Source: an uncultured Cyclobacteriaceae bacterium
Lineage (GTDB): Bacteria; Bacteroidota; Bacteroidia; Cytophagales; Cyclobacteriaceae
Assembly: GCA_943788235.1 (NCBI GenBank)
Contig: CALSPM010000003.1
Coordinates: 336,413-400,412, forward strand
Direction of reading: 5' to 3'
DNA: 64,000 nucleotides
The translations under genes were made by a program, and so were the position numbers. Below the pieces are notes generated by a model, which had not been told where the DNA came from, searched no databases, and saw nothing but the letters and a program-made list of their open reading frames with translations. Below, in pieces: positions 1-10,809 of this stretch; within the stretch, counting starts at the first letter, position 1, and the number at the start of each line of letters is the position of its first letter.

Positions 1-1055
1 CTTCCTCATACCCAAAGGTCACGTTACTAAACTGCATATGCCCTTCTATATTCTTGATTTTTTGGGTTCGAATCGAACCATCATCCTCGGATTCCAAATT
101 CATCAATTCTTCTGTTCTATCGAGTCCAGCAAAAGCTTCGGTGAGTTGACTTCCAATATTGCTCATCTGAACGATCGGAGCAATCATGAATCCAAGATAT
201 AAAGTAAAGGATAAAAATTGACCTATAGTAAGGTCATTGTTCATGATCATGTAACCTCCTATGCCCATAATCCCTGTACTCGAGAGGCCTAGTAAAAAGG
301 TGGCTGAACTGGTGATAATGCTCGTAGTAGTAAGGCTTTTCTTTACATTTAAAAATAACTTTTCAGTCCCCTCTTCAAAAGATTTAATTTCCTGTTTTTC
401 TGCATTAAATCCTTTGATCACACGTACGCCATTCAACGTTTCTGTAAGTCGACCCGTGACCTCTGCATTGATTTTGCCTCTTTCCCGAAAAACAGGACGA
501 ATGTATCCAAAGGCCTTCAATGAGACAACTCCAAAAATCGCGACAGGAACCAGCACATAAACGGTCATCATCGGACTTATCCTAATCAATAAGGCTAAGG
601 AAATAAAGGCGGTCAATACGCCTCCAACAAGCTGAACAAGACCTGTTCCTACCAGATTTCGAACCCCTTCAACATCATTCATGATACGAGAGACTAATTC
701 GCCCGACTTTGTGTTATCAAAAAATCGGATTGGTAAATAGATTACTTTTTTTTGGACTTGAACGCGGAGTTTAGCAATCAGGTGTTGTGCTTCTACACTT
801 AATATTTTAGTTAATAAAAAGGAGGTAATGGCTTGTATGGTGATGGCTCCAATCACCCATAAAAGTAAGGTCTTTAGCATCTCTATATCTTTATTGATGA
901 TTACGTCATCCATTAAATACTGACTGGCTCCGGGTAAGACCAAACTAGCAATTCTGCTAAGGATAATTAAAAAAAGGCCTATCAGGATAGGTTTTTTTCT
1001 GGGCCAAATAATAGTTTTAAAAACGTGATTAAGGGTTACTTTTGATTTTGTCATA
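1..1055 (-). CDS. ABC transporter, permease/ATP-binding fusion (N-terminal part; gene runs off the left edge)
   Basis: Minus-strand reading from ATG at 1055 gives MTKSKVTLNHVFKTIIWPRKKPILIGLFLIILSRIASLVLPGASQYLMDD...FFDNTKSGELVSRIMNDVEGVRNLVGTG..., a type-1 ABC exporter TM domain; open to window edge. Confidence 0.9.
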
Positions 1056-1261
1056 TTTTCGAAATAATACAAAAAATGATCCAAATCTTTTTACTGACAA
1101 GATGACCGAAAGAGGATAGATTATGATTTTTTTCAAATAAAAAGATTAGTTTTTTTATATAGATGAATTTTTATCGAAATAAATAGGACCGAATGGAATG
1201 ATTGATTAAGATTTTATTGTTACCTATTTGAAGGCGTGTGTAAACCGTAGTCAGTAGATTA

Positions 1262-1927
1262 GAGATTTATAATGTTAATACAGATCGAAGAGAAGTAATT
1301 CATGAAGAGGTAGATGCGCTTTTTGAGGCACCTAATTGGAGTCAAGATGGTAAATTTTTGATATATAATCAAGTAGACAATCTTTATAAATTCGATTCAG
1401 ATAAAAAAGAAAGGAAAAAATAAATATTGGTTTTGCTCAAGACTGTAATAATGATTATAAGATATCGCCAAATGGAAAAATGTGGGCCCTTTCAAATAAT
1501 GATTCAATAAGAGGATCTAGAATTTATAATTTACCTATTGAGGGAGGACTTCCAAATCTGATTATTCGTTCAGTGGGCATCATATTTATTTCAATTCTGT
1601 CCGGACCGGAAGCATGTAGATTTGGAGAATGGACGCTGATGAATCCAATCACGAACAATTATCTAATGATGGATTTAACCATTGGTTTCCACACCCCTCA
1701 CCTGATGGTATCAAAGTTGTGTTTTTATCCTATAAGGATGCTATAGATCCCGGCAGGCATCCCCCATTTAAAAAATGATGCCTAGAATTCTAAATCTAGA
1801 TATAAAAATAATTTATAAGCTTTTTGAATTTTTTGCAGGGCAAAGAACTTTAAATGTCCCCTCGAGGTCACTCGATAGTAAGCGGTTTGCATTTGTAAGT
1901 TATGCTTTGATAGATAATAAAGAATAG
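1262..1927 (+). pseudogene. Decayed TolB-like / WD40-like beta-propeller protein
   Basis: Conserved blocks spread over different frames with stops between them: EIYNVNTDRREVIHEEVDALFEAPNWSQDGKFLIYNQVDNLYKF, then NIGFAQDCNNDYKISPNGKMWALSNNDSIRGSRIYNLPIEGG, then MDADESNHEQLSNDGFNHWFPHPSPDGIKVVFLSYKDAIDPGRHPPFKK*, then LRILNLDIKIIYKLFEFFAGQRTLNVPSRSLDSKRFAFVSY. Confidence 0.85.
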
Positions 1928-2283
1928 CTTTTTTTAGGCATAGGTTTAGTATAATTAGAAAGCGTCAAAAAAAACGCCAATAGGTACTTGATCTGATGTT
2001 TTATTGAAGTGTATTTTTTGATCTGAAAAAATCTGAAGAACGCTTGTGAGAGCGGCTCATGGACGAGATGATGCATTTCATTTTCTAAAAGAGGCACAGT
2101 ATGGTTATACGGATGTCTTTCAGGAGGGGTCTTTAAGAGCTTAGGCGGCCATGACTGTGAATAAACAACACGCCTTTGATTCAATTATAAATTTAAGCAT
2201 ATCGATGAGATGGCTCACCATCCGATTGCTTTAAGTATCATTGCGATCATAATACTTCTTTTATATCACCAAGAACTCATCAA

Positions 2284-3297
2284 ATGGATTCAAAACCGCT
2301 CATCTCAATTATAATGGCAGTAAAGGATACCGGTCCTTATTTGTGCGAATGTCTCGATTCCATCCGTAGGCAGACCTACGAAAATTGGGAACTTATAGCG
2401 GTCAATGACCATTCCTCTGATGATTCATGGGAACGATTAAATGATTATGCGCAGCAAGATGGTAGGATTCGAATTTTTCAAAGCAAGGGTCATAGACTTA
2501 ATCCGGCCTTAAAAGAAGGATATCAACATTGTCGGGGGACTTTAATCAATCGAATGGATTCTGATGATCGCATGCCACCAGATAAATTGGAAGCTATGTT
2601 TGATGTTTGGGCAGTACATGGGAAAGGCGTGGTTGTCGCCGGGGGAGTGCAGCATTTTGTTGAAAAAGGAACCGTAGGGCCTGGATTTCAACGATACGAC
2701 CAATGGCTGAATCAAGTAGCAAAAACGAGTACGCATTACCAAGAGATTTATAAAGAATGTGTAATTCCTTCCCATTGTTGGTTGATTCACAAAGAAGATT
2801 TTAGTGCTGTGGGCGCTTTTGATCCCGACGTTTATCCGGAAGATTATGATTTATGCTTTAGATTTTATCGTAAGGGCTATAAAATCATAGGGATGGATAA
2901 AATACTTCATTTTTGGAGGGATCGAGAAGATCGCATTTCTCGGACTTGGACAGTATATAAAGACAATAGATATTTTAAGTTAAAATTGAAATATTTTTTT
3001 GAATTGGATAGAGATTCATCACGACCCTTGGTGGTATGGGGTGCGGGACGTAATGGAAAAGACTTTATAAAGGTCTTAACGAAATATGAGCAAGAGATTC
3101 ATTGGGTATGTGATAATAAGCGTAAAATAGGGAAAGAGGTGTTGGGCCACCAAATTTACCATTTTTCATCGATTAAAGGTTTGGACAGACCCCAGATTAT
3201 GGTGGTCATTGCTGTACCTTCGGCTAAGTCAGAAATTGAAAATCACTTCACTCGATGGGATAAAAAACCTGCAGAGGATTTTTGGTTTTTTGCTTAA
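2284..3297 (+). CDS. Glycosyltransferase family 2 with C-terminal Rossmann-like (nucleotide-binding) extension
   Basis: N-term [48 protein letters not shown] motif; C-term [16 protein letters not shown]...[15 protein letters not shown]. Confidence 0.88.
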   Translation: MDSKPLISIIMAVKDTGPYLCECLDSIRRQTYENWELIAVNDHSSDDSWERLNDYAQQDGRIRIFQSKGHRLNPALKEGYQHCRGTLINRMDSDDRMPPDKLEAMFDVWAVHGKGVVVAGGVQHFVEKGTVGPGFQRYDQWLNQVAKTSTHYQEIYKECVIPSHCWLIHKEDFSAVGAFDPDVYPEDYDLCFRFYRKGYKIIGMDKILHFWRDREDRISRTWTVYKDNRYFKLKLKYFFELDRDSSRPLVVWGAGRNGKDFIKVLTKYEQEIHWVCDNKRKIGKEVLGHQIYHFSSIKGLDRPQIMVVIAVPSAKSEIENHFTRWDKKPAEDFWFFA

Positions 3298-4637
3298 ATT
3301 GATTCGAAATTAAAGGTTTCTAAAAAGGCAGTAGTGAAATTTCCTGACTTGAATTGTTCGTCGTCCATCAGTTTCAAATGGAAGGGAATGGTCGTTTCAA
3401 CACCTTCTATAACCATTTCTTCAAGGGCTCTTTTCATTTTTATCAATGCTTCCTCTCGAGTTTGTGCCGTTACGATGAGTTTGGCAATCATGGAATCATA
3501 GTGAGGGGGTATGGTGTATCCGGCATAAACATGACTGTCTACCCGTACCCCATGTCCTCCTGGGAAATGTAAATTGGTTATTTTACCTGGATTAGGTCTG
3601 AAGTTTTTTCGTGGATCTTCCGCATTGATACGACATTCAATTGAATGCATTTGAGGGAAATAATTTTCTCCTGAAATGTGAATGCCGGCAGCTACTTTTA
3701 TTTGCTCTTTGATCAAATCATAATCTGTGACTTCTTCTGTAATAGGATGTTCTACTTGTATCCGGGTATTCATTTCCATGAAATAAAATTTTCCATACTT
3801 ATCAACCAGAAATTCTACCGTACCGGCTCCCTCATACTTGATGGCTTCAGCTCCTTTAATGGCCGCTTTTCCCATATCTCCTCGAAGTTTCTTGGTAATG
3901 ATAGGAGAGGGAGTTTCTTCTACGAGTTTTTGATGCCTTCTTTGAATGGAGCAATCTCGTTCGGATAGGTGGCAGGCCCTACCGGTGGAATCTCCTATGA
4001 TTTGAATTTCAATATGCCTCGGTTCTTCTATGAATTTTTCAAGATAAAGGGCATCATTTCCAAAAGCGGCACTGGACTCTTGCTGCGCACTGTCCCAAGC
4101 ATTTTGAAACTCTTGCTCTTTCTTAACCAACCGCATGCCACGTCCACCACCACCTGCTGTGGCTTTGAGCATGATGGGATATCCAATATCCTTGGCAATA
4201 AGTTTACCCTTTTTTACTGAATCAATGATCCCCACTGATCCAGGAATCGTAGGCACACCTGCGCGTTTCATGGTGTCTTTGGCAGTCGCCTTATCCCCCA
4301 TATTATTAATCATATCAGCACTTGCTCCAATGAACTTGATCCTGTACTCTTGACAAACTCTAGAAAATTCAGCATTTTCGGCTAAAAACCCATAGCCGGG
4401 ATGTATAGCATCCGTATTGGTGATTTCAGCTGCTGAAATAATATTTGGAATGTTAAGATAGGAGTCTTTGCTAGGGGCAGCACCGATGCACACAGCTTCA
4501 TCCGCAAATCGTACATGTAGGCTTTCTTTATCTGCGATAGAATAGACGGCTACGGTCTTTATACCCATTTCCTTACAAGTTCGAATGATTCGAAGTGCAA
4601 TTTCTCCTCGATTTGCAATAAGAATTTTATGAAACAC
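3294..4637 (-). CDS. accC: Acetyl-CoA carboxylase, biotin carboxylase subunit
   Basis: [58 protein letters not shown]. Confidence 0.97.
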   Translation of the reverse strand: MFHKILIANRGEIALRIIRTCKEMGIKTVAVYSIADKESLHVRFADEAVCIGAAPSKDSYLNIPNIISAAEITNTDAIHPGYGFLAENAEFSRVCQEYRIKFIGASADMINNMGDKATAKDTMKRAGVPTIPGSVGIIDSVKKGKLIAKDIGYPIMLKATAGGGGRGMRLVKKEQEFQNAWDSAQQESSAAFGNDALYLEKFIEEPRHIEIQIIGDSTGRACHLSERDCSIQRRHQKLVEETPSPIITKKLRGDMGKAAIKGAEAIKYEGAGTVEFLVDKYGKFYFMEMNTRIQVEHPITEEVTDYDLIKEQIKVAAGIHISGENYFPQMHSIECRINAEDPRKNFRPNPGKITNLHFPGGHGVRVDSHVYAGYTIPPHYDSMIAKLIVTAQTREEALIKMKRALEEMVIEGVETTIPFHLKLMDDEQFKSGNFTTAFLETFNFESI

Positions 4638-4648
4638 AGCTTATTTAT

Positions 4649-5119
4649 TTAAGAAGGATCAATTAAAAATAGAGGTTGGTCATATTCCACAGGATTTGCG
4701 TTTTCTGCCAATATTTTTACTACTGTACCGGAAACTTCCGATTCTATCTCGTTGAAAAGCTTCATAGCTTCTACCACACATACTGTATCTCCGGGCTTAA
4801 TGACATCTCCCACTTTTAGAAATTCTGGAGATTCGGGATTTGGTGCCATGTAGATGGTTCCAATCATGGGTGATTTGATGGTGATGTATTTTTGATCTTC
4901 TACCTCTTTGGGCATTGGAGTCAAACCATCGCTCGTGAGTTCAGGAGCTTGTTGGGGTGCAATCTGAGGTAAGGATGGAGCAGGTGAGAAATGGGGTTGT
5001 GAAACGACGTCAGAAGACCGTTTAATTTTGACTTTGAATGTTTCGGTTTCAATGTTTACCTCGTCGAGGCCGGTACTTTTTATATAGTCGATAAGATCGC
5101 GGATTTCTTTTACTTTCAT
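4649..5119 (-). CDS. accB: Acetyl-CoA carboxylase, biotin carboxyl carrier protein
   Basis: C-terminal biotinyl motif VVEAMKLFNEIESEVSGTV; adjacent to accC. Confidence 0.97.
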   Translation of the reverse strand: MKVKEIRDLIDYIKSTGLDEVNIETETFKVKIKRSSDVVSQPHFSPAPSLPQIAPQQAPELTSDGLTPMPKEVEDQKYITIKSPMIGTIYMAPNPESPEFLKVGDVIKPGDTVCVVEAMKLFNEIESEVSGTVVKILAENANPVEYDQPLFLIDPS

Positions 5120-5176
5120 CTTTATTTCTGGTCTCTTATTAAATAATTTTTTATTTTCAGGCTAAATCTAGGACAA

Positions 5177-5740
5177 TTATTTGACTCTTTCGGAGTAGGA
5201 TCCATTTTTTGTATCCACCTTAATGATTTCATCTTGATTGATAAATAAGGGAACCTGGATGATCGCACCCGTTTCCAATTCCGCTTGTTTAGTTGCATTC
5301 GTGGCCGTATCTCCTTTCAAACCAGGTTCGGTATAAACAATTTTTAAATTCACGTATTGGGGAACTTCAGCCCCTAAAATTTTTTCTTGTTCAGTGTGTA
5401 CGAGTACCTCAACTTCTTCTCCATCTTTAAGGAATTGTGGTGCATTGATTAATTTAAAATCAATCGGGATTTGTTCATAGGTCTCTGTGTGCATGAAGTG
5501 ATAACCTACGTCATCTTTGTACAGGTATTGGTACTTATGACGTTCTACCCGCGCTGTTGTAATTTTATGACCTGCAGAAAAGGTGTTGTCAATGACGCGA
5601 CCGGTGGACAAGCTTTTTAATTTTGTTCTTACAAAAGCAGGTCCCTTACCAGGTTTGACATGTTGAAATTCAACAATTGAAAACAAATCATGATTATATT
5701 CAATGACTAACCCATTTTTAATATCAGCAGTAGTTGCCAT
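5177..5740 (-). CDS. efp: Translation elongation factor P
   Basis: MATTADIKNGLVIEYNHDLFSIVEFQHVKPGKGPAFVRTKLKSLSTGRVIDNTF. Confidence 0.97.
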   Translation of the reverse strand: MATTADIKNGLVIEYNHDLFSIVEFQHVKPGKGPAFVRTKLKSLSTGRVIDNTFSAGHKITTARVERHKYQYLYKDDVGYHFMHTETYEQIPIDFKLINAPQFLKDGEEVEVLVHTEQEKILGAEVPQYVNLKIVYTEPGLKGDTATNATKQAELETGAIIQVPLFINQDEIIKVDTKNGSYSERVK

Positions 5741-5747
5741 AATATCC

Positions 5748-6749
5748 TTAATTTTCGGGGCTGTAAGCCCATTTTAAATAAATAGAGGCCCAAGTAAACC
5801 CTCCTCCAAAAGCAGCTAAAATTAAATTGTCTCCTTTTTTAAGTTGTGCTTCATAGTCCCATAAACAAAGGGGAATAGTACCTCCTGTCGTATTGCCGTA
5901 CCTAGAAATGTTCATCATGACTTTATCATCTGGAACCTGCATAAGTTTGGCTGTGGCATCGATGATTCTTTTATTGGCTTGATGGGGAACTAACCAAGCA
6001 ATATCTGAGCCCTTTAAATCATTTCTATCCATGATTTCTTTGGCGACCCCCGCCATTTTAGTCACGGCAAATTTAAAAACGGCAGATCCTTCTTGATAGA
6101 CATAATGCTCATGGTTTTGGACGGTGCCGAGACTAGCTGGATAGCGGCTTCCTCCCGCCTTGATATTTAGATATTGCTCTCCAGAACCATCAGATTTTAA
6201 AATAGCATCTTGGATACCTAAATCCTCATGATTGGATTCGAGCAGGGCAGCCCCAGCTCCATCTCCAAAGATGATGCAAGTGGTGCGGTCTTTGTAATCT
6301 AAAATAGATGACATCTTATCGGCACCAATGACAATTATTTTTTTATGCGAACCCGATTCAATAAATTTAGCACCTGTACTCAGGGCGAATAAAAAGCCAG
6401 AACAGGCCGCAGCAAGGTCAAAACCGAAGGCATTTTTCGCTCCTACCTTCTGAGCGATGAGATTAGAAGTAGCAGGGAACGTCAAATCGGGCGTAATCGT
6501 GGCACAAATGATCGCGTCAATTTCCTCAGGGGCTGTCTTGGTTTTTTGGAGAAGCCCTTTGACAGCTTCTACGGCCATAATGGAGACGCCTTTGCCGGAA
6601 CCCTTCAGGATTCGCCTTTCTTTGATTCCTGTTCTGCTTACGATCCATTCATCGTTAGTATCCACCATTGTCGCCAATTCATCATTGGTCAGCACATAGT
6701 CGGGGACATAACCGTTGATACCGGTGATAGCAGCCGTGATTTTTGACAT
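5748..6749 (-). CDS. fabH: 3-oxoacyl-ACP synthase III
   Basis: TNDEWIVSRTGIKERR; FDLAAACSGFLFAL (Cys active site); VPHQANKRIIDA; YGNTTGGTIPL. Confidence 0.97.
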   Translation of the reverse strand: MSKITAAITGINGYVPDYVLTNDELATMVDTNDEWIVSRTGIKERRILKGSGKGVSIMAVEAVKGLLQKTKTAPEEIDAIICATITPDLTFPATSNLIAQKVGAKNAFGFDLAAACSGFLFALSTGAKFIESGSHKKIIVIGADKMSSILDYKDRTTCIIFGDGAGAALLESNHEDLGIQDAILKSDGSGEQYLNIKAGGSRYPASLGTVQNHEHYVYQEGSAVFKFAVTKMAGVAKEIMDRNDLKGSDIAWLVPHQANKRIIDATAKLMQVPDDKVMMNISRYGNTTGGTIPLCLWDYEAQLKKGDNLILAAFGGGFTWASIYLKWAYSPEN

Positions 6750-6809
6750 ATATCGTATGATCTGCTAATTGAATCAAAATGGATGATTCGAAGCTAGACC
6801 GCTCAATCT

Positions 6810-7001
6810 CTAAGCTAAAACTTCTTTTTCAATAACTACCTTTCCTTTGTAATAAAGTTTACCCTCATGCCAAAAGGCACGATGGGGCAAATGGGCTTCT
6901 CCCGTGGTTGGACAGATAATGTAATTTTTTGGAGAAGCTTTTATATGGGTTCTTCTCTTGTCTCTTCTTGTTTTCGAAATTTTTCGTTTTGGATGCGCCA
7001 T
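6810..7001 (-). CDS. rpmF: Ribosomal protein bL32
   Basis: [42 protein letters not shown]. Confidence 0.96.
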   Translation of the reverse strand: MAHPKRKISKTRRDKRRTHIKASPKNYIICPTTGEAHLPHRAFWHEGKLYYKGKVVIEKEVLA

Positions 7002-7019
7002 GGTGTATTAATTATTAGA

Positions 7020-7547
7020 TTATAACTTTATTTTTTTCAGTACTTCCCATCTTGGATCAATCTTATTTTCCTGCTCTTGATCATTTAAGGAAGAGTTTTC
7101 GTCTTTATAAACTAAATCAGCTCTTTCTTGGCCTCTTAGATTAGGGTGTACTTTTTTCATTGGGATCTCTAGCGATACAAAGTCATAGATGTAGCCAGAA
7201 ACATTCAATATTTGCATCCCAACGTCTATAGTGCTTATTTCATCGCTTAATTCTTCACTGGTCAAACCAAACTTTACGATATGCTTCTTTTGACAATTTA
7301 AGGATTCTCGATAACTTTCCGTAGAGACATCGCAGATCAACAAAACATCAACTTCAATAGTGAAATTTAAGACCATCATGGACTCAGATTTATCCATAAC
7401 CAACGAGACTTTACCATAACCTTCTTCCACCAAATTATTTTCGAAAGTTTTGAAAAAATCGGGTACCAATTCAATTTGAAAATGGTGTGTGCCATTCTCA
7501 AGTTGCACCAAATTAATCTCAAAAGACTTTATAACTTTAGTTTTCAC
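7020..7547 (-). CDS. DUF177 / YceD family protein
   Basis: Position directly upstream of rpmF plus DUF177-like sequence (LICDVSTESYRESLNCQKKHIVKFG). Confidence 0.85.
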   Translation of the reverse strand: MKTKVIKSFEINLVQLENGTHHFQIELVPDFFKTFENNLVEEGYGKVSLVMDKSESMMVLNFTIEVDVLLICDVSTESYRESLNCQKKHIVKFGLTSEELSDEISTIDVGMQILNVSGYIYDFVSLEIPMKKVHPNLRGQERADLVYKDENSSLNDQEQENKIDPRWEVLKKIKL

Positions 7548-7626
7548 CTAGTTTAAATTTAAAAGAACCGCAAATTTATGTAGAATGCCCCGATAATCCC
7601 AAAGAATTCCTCATTAGAAATAAGAA

Positions 7627-8646
7627 TCAATGATCTTTATTTTGAGCCAACGTACCTGCCAGTAACAATGCATTACTCATAGAACTAGGGTTAGCGCTGT
7701 TTTTACCAGCCAAATCAAAAGCGGTACCATGGGCAGGTGAAGTCCTGACTGCGGGGAGTCCAGCTGTGAAATTCACACCTGAACCCCTTGATAATAATTT
7801 AAATGGAATCAAACCTTGATCATGATACATCGCTAAAATACCGTCAAATTTTAAATATTCATTACTTCCAAAAAAACCATCAGCAGGGAAAGGTCCTTTG
7901 ACAGCGTATCCATTAAAATTAAATTGGTCAATGACCTTATTGATTGTATTTTGTTCTTCGTCACCCAACAAGCCATTTTCGCCTGCATGAGGATTTAAGC
8001 CCGTTAAGGCTACTTTTGGAGATTTAATGCCAAAATCAGTCTGTAAGGAATTGATGAGAATTTGCAGCTTTTCTGAGATGAGTGTTATAGTAAGGCTTTC
8101 TGCTATCTGTGTAATGGGGATATGACCGGTAACAACAGCCACTCGCAGCCCATCCTTTACCATCAACATCAGATTTTCATTGACTTCAAACGCTGCTGCA
8201 AGGTATTCGGTGTGACCTGGAAACGAAAAACCTTGTTCATTGAGCAATTCTTTGCTTAAAGGTGCGGTAACCAAACCATTGATGGACCCATTTTTTAAAT
8301 CAGCAATAGCTGATTCGAGGGATTTTTTGGCATATTTACCTCCAGTAGCGTTGGGTCTACCTGGCGTGATGATGACGGATTCTTCCCAAACCGATATTAC
8401 GTTTATTTTTAGAGGTACAGCTTGTTGAGGTTTTGAGATGAAATGAAAATTCAAATGAGACTTTTTAAGTAACTTTAGGTAAAAATTAAGCACCTCCATC
8501 GAAGCATAAATGACAGGGGTCAGTTTAGAAAAAAGAGATGTATTTTCTAAACTTTTTAGTGTGACTTCGATACCGATTCCGTTGAGATCTCCAATACTTA
8601 TTCCGATGATTGGTATAGATTTGTGATCGAAGTTGTTAGGGCCCAT
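7627..8646 (-). CDS. pdxA: 4-hydroxythreonine-4-phosphate dehydrogenase
   Basis: PIIGISIGDLNGIGIEVTLKSL; LTGLNPHAGENGLLGDEE; AMYHDQGLIPFKLL; RTSPAHGTAFDLAGK. Confidence 0.96.
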   Translation of the reverse strand: MGPNNFDHKSIPIIGISIGDLNGIGIEVTLKSLENTSLFSKLTPVIYASMEVLNFYLKLLKKSHLNFHFISKPQQAVPLKINVISVWEESVIITPGRPNATGGKYAKKSLESAIADLKNGSINGLVTAPLSKELLNEQGFSFPGHTEYLAAAFEVNENLMLMVKDGLRVAVVTGHIPITQIAESLTITLISEKLQILINSLQTDFGIKSPKVALTGLNPHAGENGLLGDEEQNTINKVIDQFNFNGYAVKGPFPADGFFGSNEYLKFDGILAMYHDQGLIPFKLLSRGSGVNFTAGLPAVRTSPAHGTAFDLAGKNSANPSSMSNALLLAGTLAQNKDH

Positions 8647-8692
8647 GAAATTTGTTTAAAGATTACAAAATTACATTTTTTTAGCGATTACC

Positions 8693-9457
8693 TTGAGAAA
8701 ATTAAAACCAAAAAAGTATTTAGGTCAGCATTTCTTGAAAGATGAGACGATCGCCCTAGATATTGTGGCTGCGATAGGGAAAGGATCAGGAAGTCTGCTT
8801 GAAGTAGGACCTGGTATGGGGGTGCTTACAAAGCACTTACTACAAAATGATCAGTTGATGACCTTTGATCTTGATAAAGCTTCCATTGATTATCTGAAAG
8901 AAAAATATCCCGATCATGTAGAGAAATTTCAGTTAAAAGATTTTTTGAAAGAAAATTTAATGGAGTACCAAACTCCCATTCGGGTGATAGGAAATTTCCC
9001 CTTTAACATCTCTTCCCAGATATTTTTCCAAGTTTATGCACATCACGACCGTGTTGAAGAGGTCGTATGTATGATTCAAAAAGAAGTTGCCGAACGTATT
9101 GTTTCTAAGCATGGAAACAAAGTTTATGGGATATTAAGTGTGCTGTTGCAGACATTTTATGATATTGAATACTTATTTTCGGTAGACTCTATGGTATTTG
9201 ACCCCCCGCCCAAAGTAAATTCAGCAGTGATCAAGCTGGTGAGAAACAATCGCTTAGACTTCGACGCAAAGACGTTGAAGCGTGTGGTTAAGGCAGGATT
9301 TGGGAAGCGGCGTAAAACCTTGAGAAACGCATTAAAAGAGTTAAATTTACCCGATACTTTGACTGCGCAAGAAGTTTTTAATAGACGCGCCGAACAGTTA
9401 TCTGTTCAAGATTTTATTGATTTGATGGAAAAAATCGAGGAGGCATGGAAAAAATAA
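8693..9457 (+). CDS. rsmA: 16S rRNA (adenine1518-N6/adenine1519-N6)-dimethyltransferase; TTG start
   Basis: KPKKYLGQHFLKDETIA; LLEVGPGMGVLT; VIGNFPFNISSQI. Confidence 0.96.
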   Translation: MRKLKPKKYLGQHFLKDETIALDIVAAIGKGSGSLLEVGPGMGVLTKHLLQNDQLMTFDLDKASIDYLKEKYPDHVEKFQLKDFLKENLMEYQTPIRVIGNFPFNISSQIFFQVYAHHDRVEEVVCMIQKEVAERIVSKHGNKVYGILSVLLQTFYDIEYLFSVDSMVFDPPPKVNSAVIKLVRNNRLDFDAKTLKRVVKAGFGKRRKTLRNALKELNLPDTLTAQEVFNRRAEQLSVQDFIDLMEKIEEAWKK

Positions 9458-10809
9458 TGGAATTTGAGTTTTCGAAAGAATTTTTAGAGCGTTTCAAGTT
9501 AGCTTTAACTGATCGAGATGATGTTTACATTCAAGAGTCCTTGGGAGGGGTCCGTTCTGCAGATATTTGTGAAATACTTAGTGAAATAGGCATTGAAGAG
9601 GCTAAATATGCATTTGATATACTGTCTTCAGACATTGCTGCCAATGTTTTGGTAGAATTAGAGGAAGATTTCCGTGTAGAGTTTATGGAATATTTCGCCA
9701 TCAATGAGCTGTCTCATTTCATTGAGATACTCGATTCCGATGATGGTGCTGACTTATTGAACGAATTGTCCCCTCAGCGCCGAGAGGAAATCTTGGAGGA
9801 AATCAAAAATGAAGAAAAAGTAGGACATCTTTTGGATTTGATTCGTTATGATGAGGATGTCGCAGGCGGGCTGATGGCCAAAGAATTGGTCAAGGCAAGA
9901 GAGAATTGGACAGTCAAAAGGTGCATTGAGGAAATTAAGATCCAAGCGGAGAATGTTGAAAAAATATATTCTGTTTATGTGGTAGATCAACAGGAGAGAT
10001 TAAAAGGGAGGGTGAGTTTGAAACTTATTCTTTTAGCAGATGATGATAAAAAAGTATCCGAAATATTTGAAGAAAACATTATTTCTGTGGGTATATTCCT
10101 TGAGGCTCAAGACGTAGCCAATATTATGCAAAAATATGACTTAGATGCCGTACCTGTGGTGAATGTGAGAAGAAAGCTCGTAGGCCGAATTACCATTGAT
10201 GACGTGGTAGATGTGATTACTGAATCGGCAGAAGAAGAAAGACAATTAATGTCTGGAGTGACCTCAGACATAGAAGAAGATGATGGAGTTTGGGTTATTT
10301 CCAAGGCTCGACTTCCTTGGTTAGTGATAGGTATGACAGGAGGCTTGATTGCGGCACAAATTGCTGATTATTATTCAGGTGCACTCAACATAATCGCACG
10401 TTTATCTTTATTTATACCCTTAATTATGGCTACAGGAGGTAATGTAGGCATTCAATCATCCGCTATAGTTATTCAAAGTTTAGCTGGAAAAAATGGGTTC
10501 AATGATGCTTTGGGCAATAGATTGTTAAAAATGTTTTATGTTGCCATGGTCAATGGCAGTATTCTTGCTGTAATGGTCTTTGGGGCGATCATGCTGCTGT
10601 TTAAGGATCAATTGCTCGCTATTACTGCCTCAATAGCTCTGCTCAATGTGGTACTTTTGGCTTCATTTATGGGGACTATTACGCCCCTGTTGTTAGATCG
10701 GTTTGGCGTCAATCCAGCCATTGCTTCGGGCCCGTTTATCACCACGGCAAATGACCTTTTGGGGCTCACAGTTTATTTTTCCATTGCCGTCTTTTTGTAC
10801 AGTTTATAA
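9445..10809 (+). CDS. mgtE: Magnesium transporter MgtE
   Basis: MgtE N domain, CBS domains, membrane domain with ATGGNVGIQSSAIVIQSLA. Confidence 0.95.
   Translation: MEKIMEFEFSKEFLERFKLALTDRDDVYIQESLGGVRSADICEILSEIGIEEAKYAFDILSSDIAANVLVELEEDFRVEFMEYFAINELSHFIEILDSDDGADLLNELSPQRREEILEEIKNEEKVGHLLDLIRYDEDVAGGLMAKELVKARENWTVKRCIEEIKIQAENVEKIYSVYVVDQQERLKGRVSLKLILLADDDKKVSEIFEENIISVGIFLEAQDVANIMQKYDLDAVPVVNVRRKLVGRITIDDVVDVITESAEEERQLMSGVTSDIEEDDGVWVISKARLPWLVIGMTGGLIAAQIADYYSGALNIIARLSLFIPLIMATGGNVGIQSSAIVIQSLAGKNGFNDALGNRLLKMFYVAMVNGSILAVMVFGAIMLLFKDQLLAITASIALLNVVLLASFMGTITPLLLDRFGVNPAIASGPFITTANDLLGLTVYFSIAVFLYSL

Noticed and set aside
1900-2184. 94-aa minus ORF MNQRRVVYSQSWPPKLL...
   Set aside because: No recognisable family; antisense to a decayed region, composition not protein-like.
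2542-2790. 82-aa minus ORF inside the glycosyltransferase
   Set aside because: Shadow ORF opposite a well supported gene.
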